A stretch of 9,323 nucleotides of DNA, taken from NCBI GenBank assembly GCA_021817185.1, contig JAKAVU010000104.1, positions 1 through 9,323 on the forward strand, written 5' to 3'. The notes beneath the pieces were generated by a model. That model did no database searches and was not told the origin of the DNA. It worked only from the letters and a program-made list of their open reading frames with translations. Within the stretch, counting starts at the first letter, position 1; the number at the start of each line of letters is the position of its first letter. A program made the translations under genes and the position numbers. Source of the stretch: a bacterium. GTDB taxonomy: Bacteria; Chloroflexota; Dormibacteria; UBA8260; Bog-877. This document shows positions 1 through 5,411 of this stretch, in pieces.

Positions 1-1815
1 CACATCGATAACCGCTGCCGGGCGCAAGTAGCCCTGGGTAAACTCCTCCGCTCGACTCCAGGCGACTCGCACCGGACGCCCCGCACGGCGGGCGAGGGTG
101 GCAGCGGCGATGGCTGCCTCGCCGGTGTGTTTGCCGCCAAACCCCCCGCCGAAGTCGGGGACGATCACCTCGACTGCCTCCTCGTCGATGCCCATGGCGT
201 CGGCCACCTCGCGTCGCACCGCGAATGGCCGCTGCGTTCCGGTCCAGATCGTGACCGCGTCGCCCACCCAGCGAGCGACGGCACTACGTGGCTCCATGGG
301 GACATGGGCGATGTAGGGGACGGTGTAGGTGGCGTGGAGGGACCGGTGTCCCGACCGGACAGCCGCTGCGACGTCGCCGCCTTCTGCGAGGAACGACCCA
401 CCCCAACCCTGCGTCTGCACTGGGTGCTGGCGGAGGTAGTCGGCGATGGTGGCGCTGCTCACGTCGGGGGCGGGGCTCCACGTCGCTTGTATTAGGGCTA
501 TCGCTCGCGCGACCGTCGCAGGGTCGTCGCCGACCGCTCCAACCAGATCCCCTTCGCGGATGAGAGTGGCCCCCTCGACCTGCTCTGCCAAAGTCAGGTC
601 CAAGGACTCCAAGCGTGCCCCATGGTACGGGCGGGCGAGAGTCTTGCCTGCGAGCATCCCGTCCACCACCAGATCGGACGGGTAGACCTTGATACCGGTC
701 ACCGCGGCCGGCGACGTCGCCCGCGCGGCAGCCCTCCCGGCGCAGGTCCACTCCCGGGGCGGGGTGAGCTCCTCGCGGCGGCTCGCCTCGCGCACCACGC
801 GAACTCCTTCGACCAGGTCTGCATAGCTCATAGTCCGGGTGCCGTCGGTGGTCCGCGCCACGCCCTCGGCAGCCTGCAGTGGCTGCTCTTCGGGGACCCC
901 CAGGCGGTCGCGGGCCAGCTCCAGCAGGCCGCGTCGCGCCGCCACCGAGGCGAGGCGAAGGTGGTGGCCGGCGTCGGGCATGGATCGGCTCCCGAAGGTG
1001 CCCGGGTCGAATGGGGATACGCCTGTGTCACCCATCACCATCACGACTCGGTCTGGGGGCACCCGCAGTTCCTCGGCCACGAGCTGGGCGAGCGCGGTCC
1101 GATTGTCCTGCCCGCCGTCCACCTTGCCGATAAACGCCGTCACCACCCCGGTACTGCCCACGTGCACGAAGGCCCCTCCATCGGGCCAATGCTGTCCCGC
1201 GCTCGGCGGCGCGCCTGGCAGGACCGCCACCAAGCCATCCGAGAGCACGTCGAAGTACGGGCGATCCAGCGCAGCGATGCGCTCCCAAGGGCGTCGCGTG
1301 CCCAGCTGGACCCGCGGCGGTTGGGGCCCAGCAGGTGGCGTGGGCTGCACGCTGCCTCGGGTCCGGGCCGCTCGAGACACCGCTCTCACGATCCTGGAGT
1401 AGGCGCCGCAACGGCAGAGGTGCCCGTTGAGCGCGGTGCGGATGTCGAGCTCGTCGGGGTCGGGGTTGACCCTCAAAAGCCCAGCCGCGGCGACGACCAT
1501 TCCTGGGGTGCAGAACCCGCACTGCAGCGCGCCCTCGGCGAGGAACGCAGCCTGTACCGGGTGCAGTTGCCCGGGCGGTGCGAGCCCCTCGATTGTCGTG
1601 ATCGTCCGTGGCCCGACCTCCGCGACGGTGGTGGAGCAAGCCAGATGTGTCTCGCCGTCGAGCAGGACGGCGCAGGCGCCGCACGCTCCCTCCCCACACC
1701 CGTACTTCGGGCCCTTGAGGTTGAGGCGCTCCCGCAAGGCCCGTAGCAGGGGCACATCCGGCGCGATGCTCAGATCGTGGGGCTTCCCATTGACCACCAG
1801 CCTTACAACTGCCAT
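1..1815 (-). CDS. Fused [2Fe-2S] / molybdopterin-binding subunit of a xanthine dehydrogenase-family hydroxylase (partial)
   Basis: The frame is open for 605 codons from ATG 1815 to the left edge, so the C-terminus is missing. Residues 1-75 form a plant-type ferredoxin domain with Cys40, Cys45, Cys48 and Cys60. Residues 85-150 are the second [2Fe-2S] helical domain (CGFC at 99-102, CRC at 134-136). After a Pro/Arg linker (about 152-172), residues 215-340 resemble a molybdopterin-binding segment (GKVDGGQDN at 230-238, GTFGSRSMP at 272-280). A hammerhead-like domain follows (about 370-445), then MEPR (507-510) and GGGFGGK (556-562). Having a cofactor segment before the hammerhead is the order of the IorB/NicB large subunits, here fused to the IorA-like small subunit. 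The family hydroxylates N-heterocycles or aldehydes using Mo, Fe-S and an external electron acceptor. The substrate cannot be read, and the C-terminal catalytic Glu lies outside the window. GGAGG 9 nt upstream supports the start. Confidence 0.93.
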   Translation of the reverse strand, partial: MAVVRLVVNGKPHDLSIAPDVPLLRALRERLNLKGPKYGCGEGACGACAVLLDGETHLACSTTVAEVGPRTITTIEGLAPPGQLHPVQAAFLAEGALQCGFCTPGMVVAAAGLLRVNPDPDELDIRTALNGHLCRCGAYSRIVRAVSRAARTRGSVQPTPPAGPQPPRVQLGTRRPWERIAALDRPYFDVLSDGLVAVLPGAPPSAGQHWPDGGAFVHVGSTGVVTAFIGKVDGGQDNRTALAQLVAEELRVPPDRVVMVMGDTGVSPFDPGTFGSRSMPDAGHHLRLASVAARRGLLELARDRLGVPEEQPLQAAEGVARTTDGTRTMSYADLVEGVRVVREASRREELTPPREWTCAGRAAARATSPAAVTGIKVYPSDLVVDGMLAGKTLARPYHGARLESLDLTLAEQVEGATLIREGDLVGAVGDDPATVARAIALIQATWSPAPDVSSATIADYLRQHPVQTQGWGGSFLAEGGDVAAAVRSGHRSLHATYTVPYIAHVPMEPRSAVARWVGDAVTIWTGTQRPFAVRREVADAMGIDEEAVEVIVPDFGGGFGGKHTGEAAIAAATLARRAGRPVRVAWSRAEEFTQGYLRPAAVIDV

Positions 1816-1839
1816 CCTCGGCGTCCTCCATGCCCGCTC

Positions 1840-1856
1840 GATCGGCCGGGCCGATC
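1840..1856. promoter_or_regulatory. 17-bp perfect palindrome upstream of the Mo-hydroxylase
   Basis: GATCGGCC (1840-1847) and GGCCGATC (1849-1856) are perfect inverted repeats around one central base. They lie 25 bp upstream of the hydroxylase ATG, in the 64-bp gap after the HU-like gene. The short, dyad-symmetric layout suggests an operator for a dimeric repressor. It could also fold into a hairpin ending the HU-like transcript, but no T-tract follows on the minus strand. Confidence 0.45.
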
Positions 1857-1879
1857 AAGGCGCTGTCACGCCGCGATCA

Positions 1880-2278
1880 TCAAGAGTCCGGCATCGTTGG
1901 CTCCATCTTGACCGCTTGGGCGGCCTGACCGATCCTTGGCCTCGCCCGTGCTGTGGCGGAGCCCTGCGTCGCTCCTGCCAAACCTTGGTGTTGGATACCT
2001 TGGCGCTGACCGGGCTGGCGGCCGAGGCGCGGGCGTCGGCCGGGAAGACCCTCGTGGGTGGGGTTGCGCCTCATTCCGCCCGGAGTCTCTCGGACCCTCC
2101 ACTGGCCGAATCCACGGACGGCCACATCCTCCCCGGCCTCAAGCTTCTGCTTGATCAGTCCGAAGATCAGCTGGAGCGTCTCATCGGCGAAGTTGAAGCT
2201 CGAGAAGACGGGATCGTTGGGGTCGCCATCGTAGAGCAGTTGGGCTTGCAAGGTCTTGGCCAGTTCGCGACGGTTCAT
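1880..2278 (-). CDS. HU/IHF-like DNA-binding protein with aberrant C-terminus
   Basis: The 132-residue frame opens with an HU-like N-terminus (MNRREL) and has the HU core motif VRGFGQWRVRE at 54-64, followed by the arm sequence RRNP at 70-73. HU proteins are about 90 residues, bend DNA as dimers and often act in nucleoid structure. Differences from HU are a short insert (about residues 17-29, DGDPNDPVFSSFN) and a tail after residue 77 that is Arg/Gln/Gly-rich and lacks the usual P-x-F-K/R-P-G/S-K ending. The other two minus-strand frames also stay open past this point (to about 1855 and 1866) and one has higher third-position GC for about 30 codons. A frameshift near 2047 is therefore possible, though no frame gives a clean HU tail. 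The start is supported by GAGGGG about 8 nt upstream. It is co-directional with the Mo-hydroxylase gene. Confidence 0.65.
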   Translation of the reverse strand: MNRRELAKTLQAQLLYDGDPNDPVFSSFNFADETLQLIFGLIKQKLEAGEDVAVRGFGQWRVRETPGGMRRNPTHEGLPGRRPRLGRQPGQRQGIQHQGLAGATQGSATARARPRIGQAAQAVKMEPTMPDS

Positions 2279-2379
2279 TGGAGCACCCCTCTGCGGTTGG
2301 GAGTGGGCGATTTAAAGCTCAGCTCGGGATTGCATAGGGGCGCACCCGATCCGCTGAGTGGTATCGGACGAGTTTCGGG

Positions 2380-2403
2380 CATGCTATCATTCCCGATAGC
2401 ATG
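2380..2403. promoter_or_regulatory. Inverted-repeat operator over the start codon of the XRE gene
   Basis: CATGCTATC (2380-2388) and GATAGCATG (2395-2403) are perfect 9-bp arms with a 6-bp spacer. The right arm includes the ATG at 2401. A -10-like TATCAT (2386-2391) lies inside, placing transcription start close to the ATG, and no Shine-Dalgarno is visible. This suggests a leaderless mRNA whose promoter would be covered when the dyad is bound. The natural binder would be the XRE protein encoded immediately downstream (autoregulation); that is inference. Confidence 0.6.
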
Positions 2404-2967
2404 ATGGACGCAAGCTCTCGGCTCCGATTTGTACGGGCACGCGCCGGCTTCTCACAGCGCGAGGTCGCGCGCCGCGCGGGGACTTCGTCGGCGACCTTGA
2501 GCCGGTATGAGTCTGGGGCGCTGGTCCCCAATGTGGGGACGTTCAACCGGCTCGTGGAGGCGTGCCTGCCCGCAGGGCGCCGCTGGGCTTCCTTGACAGC
2601 CCTGGCTCCCGTTATGGCGGAGGTGCGCCGCTCCGACGGGAGCACGGCGGCCTGGCGCCTGGTGGGGGAGGTGCTGGACGACGAAGCGCTGGGCACCCCG
2701 GCCGATACCGCTCTCGTGGTGGCTGACGCGCCAGCCCCAACCGGTGACAGCGCCACGGATGCCCTCATGGCCGCCTTGGCGGAACACCTGACCCTCCAGC
2801 GGGGTCTCCCGGCCCCAGGTTGGGCCCAGGATCCCGATCGCGTGGCCCGGCCCTGGTGGTTCGTCGCCGGCGCCCCAGCGTGGATCCCCACGAGCCTGCG
2901 CGAGAGTCCTCGGTCCTTTGCCAAGCGGGGAATCTTCGTAACAGCTGCGGGACTGGAGCGGCGATGA
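2401..2967 (+). CDS. XRE-family helix-turn-helix protein, putative antitoxin
   Basis: This 188-residue protein has a Cro/CI-type helix-turn-helix at about residues 8-58 (FSQREVARRAGTSSATLSRY at 17-36). A longer C-terminal region follows and ends RSFAKRGIFVTAAGLERR. That C-terminal form is one I associate with regulators paired with nucleotidyltransferase genes, where the DNA-binding partner usually acts as antitoxin and autorepressor. The stop codon overlaps the ATG of the next gene in ATGA, so the two are translationally coupled. Start: ATG at 2401 or 2404. There is no Shine-Dalgarno, and the -10-like element just upstream suggests a leaderless message. The gene is divergent from the HU-like gene, sharing a 122-bp intergenic region. 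Confidence 0.85.
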   Translation: MMDASSRLRFVRARAGFSQREVARRAGTSSATLSRYESGALVPNVGTFNRLVEACLPAGRRWASLTALAPVMAEVRRSDGSTAAWRLVGEVLDDEALGTPADTALVVADAPAPTGDSATDALMAALAEHLTLQRGLPAPGWAQDPDRVARPWWFVAGAPAWIPTSLRESPRSFAKRGIFVTAAGLERR

Positions 2968-3599
2968 CAGCGAGCGGGGCGGGGTTCCTAACCCGGGATC
3001 AAGCAATCGAGGCTTTGACCCGGTTAGGCGCACAACTGGTCACGGCAGGGCTGGTTGGCGATGTTTACTTGGTCGGGGGAGCGGCGATGGTCCTTGCTTA
3101 TGACGCCGATCGGATGACCCGCGACATCGACGCCGTCTTCGCACCGACTGACGAGATCTACAAGGCTGCCCAGATCGTCGGCGATGACCTTCGGCTGCCG
3201 CATGGCTGGCTCAACGACGCGGCCAGGGGTTTTGTGCCGGGCGCTGACCCAGGCGCGAACAAGGTGCTTGACGTGCCAGGCCTACGAGTCACCGCCGCCT
3301 CCCCAGAGTTCCTGCTGGGGATGAAGCTGCTGGCTGCGCGGCCCGAGCAGGACCGGGGAGACATCGCCCACCTCGCCACGTTGCTCGATCTCAAGACGAG
3401 AGACGAGGTCCTCGCGGTCGTGGAGCGTCTGTACCCACCAGAACTCCTGTTGCCCAAGACGCGCTTCTTGGTCGAAGAGATGTTCCCGGCAGAGCGGGAG
3501 TCCCTCGGGGTGGATAAGCCAGAGCCGCCAGAGGCGATGGGACCGAACTTCCGAGGCAGGCACACTGGGCCGCGCGGTCCCGGAAGCCTCAAGCGCTGA
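2964..3599 (+). CDS. Nucleotidyltransferase-fold protein (DUF6036/AbiEii-like), putative toxin
   Basis: This is a 211-residue protein if it starts at ATG 2964. The polymerase-beta-type nucleotidyltransferase signature is visible: VGGAAM at 37-42 and TRDIDAVF at 52-59, giving the GG...DxD layout with Asp54 and Asp56. A helical segment follows with K121, R131 and D133, as in AbiEii/DUF6036-like proteins. Related toxins (AbiEii, MenT) transfer nucleotides to cellular RNA targets. The target here is unknown. The start is chosen because ATGA overlaps the XRE stop and GGAG lies 6 nt upstream; an upstream in-frame ATG (2820) would lie inside the XRE gene. The last ~35 residues are Pro/Gly/Arg-rich and probably disordered. 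A type II or type IV toxin-antitoxin role is inferred from family and context. A housekeeping nucleotidyltransferase cannot be excluded. Confidence 0.8.
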   Translation: MTASGAGFLTRDQAIEALTRLGAQLVTAGLVGDVYLVGGAAMVLAYDADRMTRDIDAVFAPTDEIYKAAQIVGDDLRLPHGWLNDAARGFVPGADPGANKVLDVPGLRVTAASPEFLLGMKLLAARPEQDRGDIAHLATLLDLKTRDEVLAVVERLYPPELLLPKTRFLVEEMFPAERESLGVDKPEPPEAMGPNFRGRHTGPRGPGSLKR

Positions 3600-3620
3600 T
3601 CCCGGCCCGCTGAGTTTCCT

Positions 3621-3710
3621 GGCCCCTCAGCCCGCCGGCGTCCCCGTGGCCCAGAGGGCAGTACCCCCACGCCCATGCGGCCGGCAGCAGGGCGGCGGGC
3701 ACCATGGCGT
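3621..3710. repeat. Direct repeat copy A (PLD 3'-end relic)
   Basis: This ~90-bp segment is about 90% identical by eye to 4356-4444: 75 of 84 aligned columns from 3627, with a single one-base indel. Read on the minus strand it encodes LLPAAWAWG, the C-terminus of the phospholipase D-like remnant present in copy B. It begins 22 bp after the nucleotidyltransferase stop codon and is followed by the vapB promoter region. The rest of the phospholipase gene is absent here. Confidence 0.8.
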
Positions 3711-3745
3711 GCAGCGTGCGGGGCGGTCCAGAACTGGATTCCTGG

Positions 3746-3751
3746 TAGGAT
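3746..3751 (+). promoter_or_regulatory. Candidate -10 element / ribosome site of vapB
   Basis: TAGGAT lies 6 nt before the ATG at 3758. As a -10 box it fits the TAnnnT pattern and would give a leaderless mRNA. Alternatively the AGGA within it is a Shine-Dalgarno with 7-nt spacing. An imperfect dyad, CCAGAA (3728-3733) with TTCCTGG (3739-3745), lies just upstream and could be the VapBC operator. Confidence 0.35.
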
Positions 3752-3757
3752 AAATGT

Positions 3758-3988
3758 ATGGCAACGCAGAAGGTCACGATCACGATGCCTGAGGACGTGC
3801 TTCGCCAAGCACGAGCCGAAGTGGCAGCCGGAAGGGCCGCCAACCTGAGCTCCTATGTCAGCGAAGTGGTAGCCGAGCGCGCTCAGCACGATCGCATCGA
3901 CGACATCGTGGATGCGATCCTGGCCGAGACTGGCGGCGAGGCCACGGAGAGCGAGCGGGCGTGGGCCAAGGCCGTCCTCGAGGACTGA
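3758..3988 (+). CDS. vapB: Ribbon-helix-helix antitoxin, VapB-like
   Basis: This 76-residue protein opens with KVTITMPEDVLRQARAEV, the β-strand plus first helix of a MetJ/Arc/CopG-type ribbon-helix-helix. The second helix follows (LSSYVSEVVAERAQHDRIDD, 30-49). The acidic C-terminal half (EATESERAWAKAVLED) is the kind of tail that binds and blocks a PIN toxin in VapB proteins. It is expected to neutralise the ribonuclease encoded next and to repress the operon as a dimer-based complex. Its 3' end overlaps or abuts the toxin gene. The cassette sits between two phospholipase D-derived direct repeats, which suggests acquisition as a unit. Confidence 0.85.
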   Translation: MATQKVTITMPEDVLRQARAEVAAGRAANLSSYVSEVVAERAQHDRIDDIVDAILAETGGEATESERAWAKAVLED

Positions 3989-4350
3989 CCTTGGACAGCG
4001 GAGCTCTCCTTGCCCTGGAGCGGGGACGCCGGGAGGTTGCGTTGCTCTTGCGCGAGGCGCTGGGCGGAGGAGGGGTGGCTATCCCCTCTGGGGTGCTCGC
4101 CCAGACCTGGCGCGGAGGGCCACGTCAGGCCCGGATCGGGGCACTCATCGGGGACCGTCGCGTCCAAGTTCCCGCGCTGGATCGCGAGGCAGCTCTCGGT
4201 GTCGGCCGGCTACTGGCGGCGACGGGCTCGTCCGATGTGGTTGATGGGCAGGTCGCACTGGTCGCCACGGCACGCGGTGATGTCGTCGTAACCTCGGACG
4301 CGGCCGACGTGCGCCGCCTCGCTCCTGCTCTGCGGGTCGTAGAGGTCTAG
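3961..4350 (+). CDS. vapC: PIN-domain ribonuclease toxin, VapC-like
   Basis: The protein is 129 residues from GTG 3961, with PIN-domain acidic positions LTLDSGALLALE (Asp12, Glu20), SDVVDGQVAL (Asp92, Asp95) and TSDAADV (Asp113). PIN toxins cleave RNA (tRNA or rRNA) using Mg2+ held by these residues. The start is uncertain. GTG 3961 lies inside vapB but has GGAGAG 9 nt upstream. CTG 3985 overlaps the vapB stop and would give a typical MTLDSGALL N-terminus. TTG 3991 has GAGGA at good spacing but would remove the first β-strand. All options leave the active site intact. The gene ends 5 bp before direct repeat copy B. Confidence 0.85.
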   Translation: MGQGRPRGLTLDSGALLALERGRREVALLLREALGGGGVAIPSGVLAQTWRGGPRQARIGALIGDRRVQVPALDREAALGVGRLLAATGSSDVVDGQVALVATARGDVVVTSDAADVRRLAPALRVVEV

Positions 4351-4355
4351 GCGCA

Positions 4356-4444
4356 GGCCGTTCAGCCCGCCGGCGTCCCCTTGGCCCAGAGGGCAGTACC
4401 CCAGGCCCATGCGGCGGGAAGCAGCGACGCGGGCGCCATGGCGT
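4356..4444. repeat. Direct repeat copy B (within the PLD remnant 3' end)
   Basis: This copy matches 3621-3710 at a 735-bp offset. It covers the last ~27 codons and stop of the minus-strand phospholipase D-like frame. Relative to copy A it lacks one base, so the codons after LLPAAWAWG are read in a different frame in the two copies. One of the two has therefore suffered a frameshift. Confidence 0.8.
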
Positions 4445-4751
4445 CCATCTCTCGGTTGATGCTCAGCCCGTGGTAGCTGAGGTTGGCACTCCCCCCAAGT
4501 CCTTCGGTGGCGGAGAGGATCACTTTGGCGTGGAGGTAGGGGGAGTCCGGGGCCCAGCGGACATGAACTCGACGGTTCGATAGCCAGGAGGCCGCGCCCT
4601 TGGCACCATAGCCCAGAGGATTGAGAAGAACGTCGACCGCCACCCCGCGGTCGGCATCGGCGGCGAGGGCGTCTTGTACCACATAGGACGTCGCGCAATT
4701 CGTGACGACCAGGAGTTTCGCCTTGGCCGAGCCCCTGGATCCAGGGAACAT
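4362..4751 (-). pseudogene. Phospholipase D-like nuclease domain, truncated
   Basis: The 129-residue open frame contains a single PLD-type repeat. It has a domain start at KAKLLVVTN (10-18), RGVAVDVLLNP (35-45), the HxK of the HKD motif in YLHAKVILS (His74, Lys76) and GSANLSYHG (87-95). The Asp expected 7 residues after the His is Ala81, so the HKD triad is incomplete. PLD-family enzymes cleave phosphodiesters in lipids or nucleic acid, and several defence systems use them as effectors. Homology begins at about 4724, exactly where the integrase fragment begins on the opposite strand, so any N-terminal part was lost at that junction. The 3' end is duplicated at 3621-3710. It is probably a non-functional relic. 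A divergent short nuclease is possible but less likely. Confidence 0.65.
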
Positions 4752-4989
4752 GCTGCGCCGCTCGTTCCATCCCCTGCTGGTTCAGGCCGGGCTGCCGTCC
4801 ATAAGGTTCCACGATCTGAGACATACCGCTGCCACCGTGATGCTCGGCACGGGTGTCCATCCCAAGATCGCGTCCGAGATGCTGGGGCACGCGACCGTCG
4901 GGACCACCCTCGACACCTACTCCCACGCCACCGAGACCATGCAGCGAACCGCGATCGGGGCGATCGAGGCGGCTCTGGCCGAGGGGTGA
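4702..4989 (+). pseudogene. Tyrosine recombinase/phage integrase, C-terminal fragment
   Basis: From about codon 10 (PLDPGNMLRRSF) to the stop, this is the C-terminal catalytic third of a tyrosine recombinase. It has FHDLRHTAA (His37, Arg40), SEMLGHATVGTTLDTYSHAT (His63 and nucleophile Tyr73), and a typical tail TMQRTAIGAIEAAL. The N-terminal DNA-binding domains, the first catalytic Arg and the β-hairpin Lys are missing, so it cannot recombine alone. A start codon exists at 4702, but the first ~9 codons come from beyond the homology boundary. It points towards the 3' end of tRNA-Phe, about 110 bp away, the usual position of an integrase at one end of a tRNA-integrated element. Confidence 0.85.
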
Positions 4990-5030
4990 GGGGCTCTCAC
5001 CGTCCACGCACGTCTCCTGGCGTCCACCCG

Positions 5031-5055
5031 GGTTGGATCAACGGTTGGATCAAAC
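5031..5055. repeat. Tandem 12-bp repeat between integrase and tRNA
   Basis: GGTTGGATCAAC (5031-5042) is followed at once by GGTTGGATCAAA (5043-5054). The pair lies 41 bp past the integrase stop and 46 bp before the tRNA 3' end. Short direct repeats in this position can be integrase arm-type binding sites. No function is proven here. Confidence 0.5.
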
Positions 5056-5100
5056 GCCAGGCCGGTGTCGGTGTCTGGGGGTCGCTTTGAGATCAAAAAC

Positions 5101-5176
5101 TGGTGCCGAGGGGCGGGATCGAACCGCCGACACCGGGTTTTTCAGACCCGTGCTCTACCAACTGAGCTACCTCGGC
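5101..5176 (-). tRNA. tRNA-Phe (GAA)
   Basis: On the minus strand the sequence folds as a complete cloverleaf: acceptor GCCGAGG/CCTCGGC, D-arm GCTC/GAGC, anticodon stem CGGGT/ACCCG with loop CTGAAAA (anticodon GAA), T-arm GGCGG/CCGCC with loop TTCGATC, discriminator A and encoded CCA. It is 76 nt long including CCA. A run of five T follows one base after the CCA on the minus strand and may aid termination. The intact 3' half and the neighbouring integrase remnant suggest it served as an attachment site that restores the gene on integration. Confidence 0.97.
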
Positions 5177-5238
5177 CCGGATCTCCTCCGGAGCCCCTGT
5201 GAGACCGAGCCAGGGGTACGGTCGCAGGACAGTGTGCC

Positions 5239-5244
5239 AGTCTA
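5239..5244 (-). promoter_or_regulatory. Candidate -10 box for tRNA-Phe
   Basis: On the minus strand TAGACT lies about 63 nt upstream of the mature tRNA 5' end and matches the TAnnnT pattern. No convincing -35 is visible at 16-18 nt spacing, so this is a weak call. Confidence 0.25.
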
Positions 5245-5267
5245 GTCGGTAGGGCTGTCCTTCAGGT

Positions 5268-5290
5268 CGTCGGGTCGGCTCAGCCCGACG
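5268..5290. other. Hairpin in the tRNA-Phe / galE divergent intergenic region
   Basis: CGTCGGG (5268-5274) and CCCGACG (5284-5290) pair perfectly around a 9-nt loop. A second perfect stem, CCGCCG/CGGCGG with a 4-nt loop, lies at 5365-5380, about 18 bp before the galE Shine-Dalgarno. A weak -10-like TACGAT at 5335-5340 between them could serve galE. The roles are unknown. Confidence 0.35.
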
Positions 5291-5398
5291 GGGGGGCCGA
5301 GGGGGTGGGCGAGGAGCGGCGAACTCGCGCCCCTTACGATGCTCGCTGCAGTCACGAAGCCACCCCGCCGGCTGCGGCGGCGGAGGCCGCCCGGAAGC

Positions 5399-5408
5399 GG
5401 AGGTGATC
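5399..5408 (+). promoter_or_regulatory. Extended Shine-Dalgarno of galE
   Basis: GGAGGTGATC is a ten-base complement of the usual 16S rRNA 3' end. With TTG 5412 the spacing from GGAGG is 8 nt, which supports TTG and argues against the GTG embedded in the motif. Confidence 0.7.
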
Positions 5409-5411
5409 ACA

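Noticed and set aside
1030..1050. Apparent His-rich run (HHHH) in the plus-strand frame
   Set aside because: It is antisense to a Met/Val stretch of the hydroxylase (VVMVMGDT) and not a tag or metal-binding motif.
622..1746. Long plus-strand open frame of 374 codons
   Set aside because: It is antisense to the Mo-hydroxylase, whose minus-strand frame holds all family motifs. GC-rich DNA keeps antisense frames open.
1028..1858. 276-codon minus-strand open frame starting upstream of the hydroxylase
   Set aside because: It is out of frame with the hydroxylase, has no recognisable motif and is rich in Arg/Gly/Ala as expected of a shadow frame.
1427..2404. 325-codon plus-strand open frame
   Set aside because: It runs antisense to the hydroxylase 5' end and the HU-like gene, with low-complexity composition and no motif.
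2820..2963. Upstream extension of the nucleotidyltransferase to an earlier ATG
   Set aside because: This would overlap the XRE gene by 148 bp; the ATGA overlap and GGAG favour 2964.
2319..3033. Minus-strand open frames opposite the XRE gene
   Set aside because: The plus-strand XRE domain is clear; the opposite frames are compositionally odd and lack motifs.
4210..5007. 265-codon minus-strand open frame across vapC, PLD remnant and integrase
   Set aside because: It crosses three unrelated homology blocks out of frame with each, so it is chance openness.
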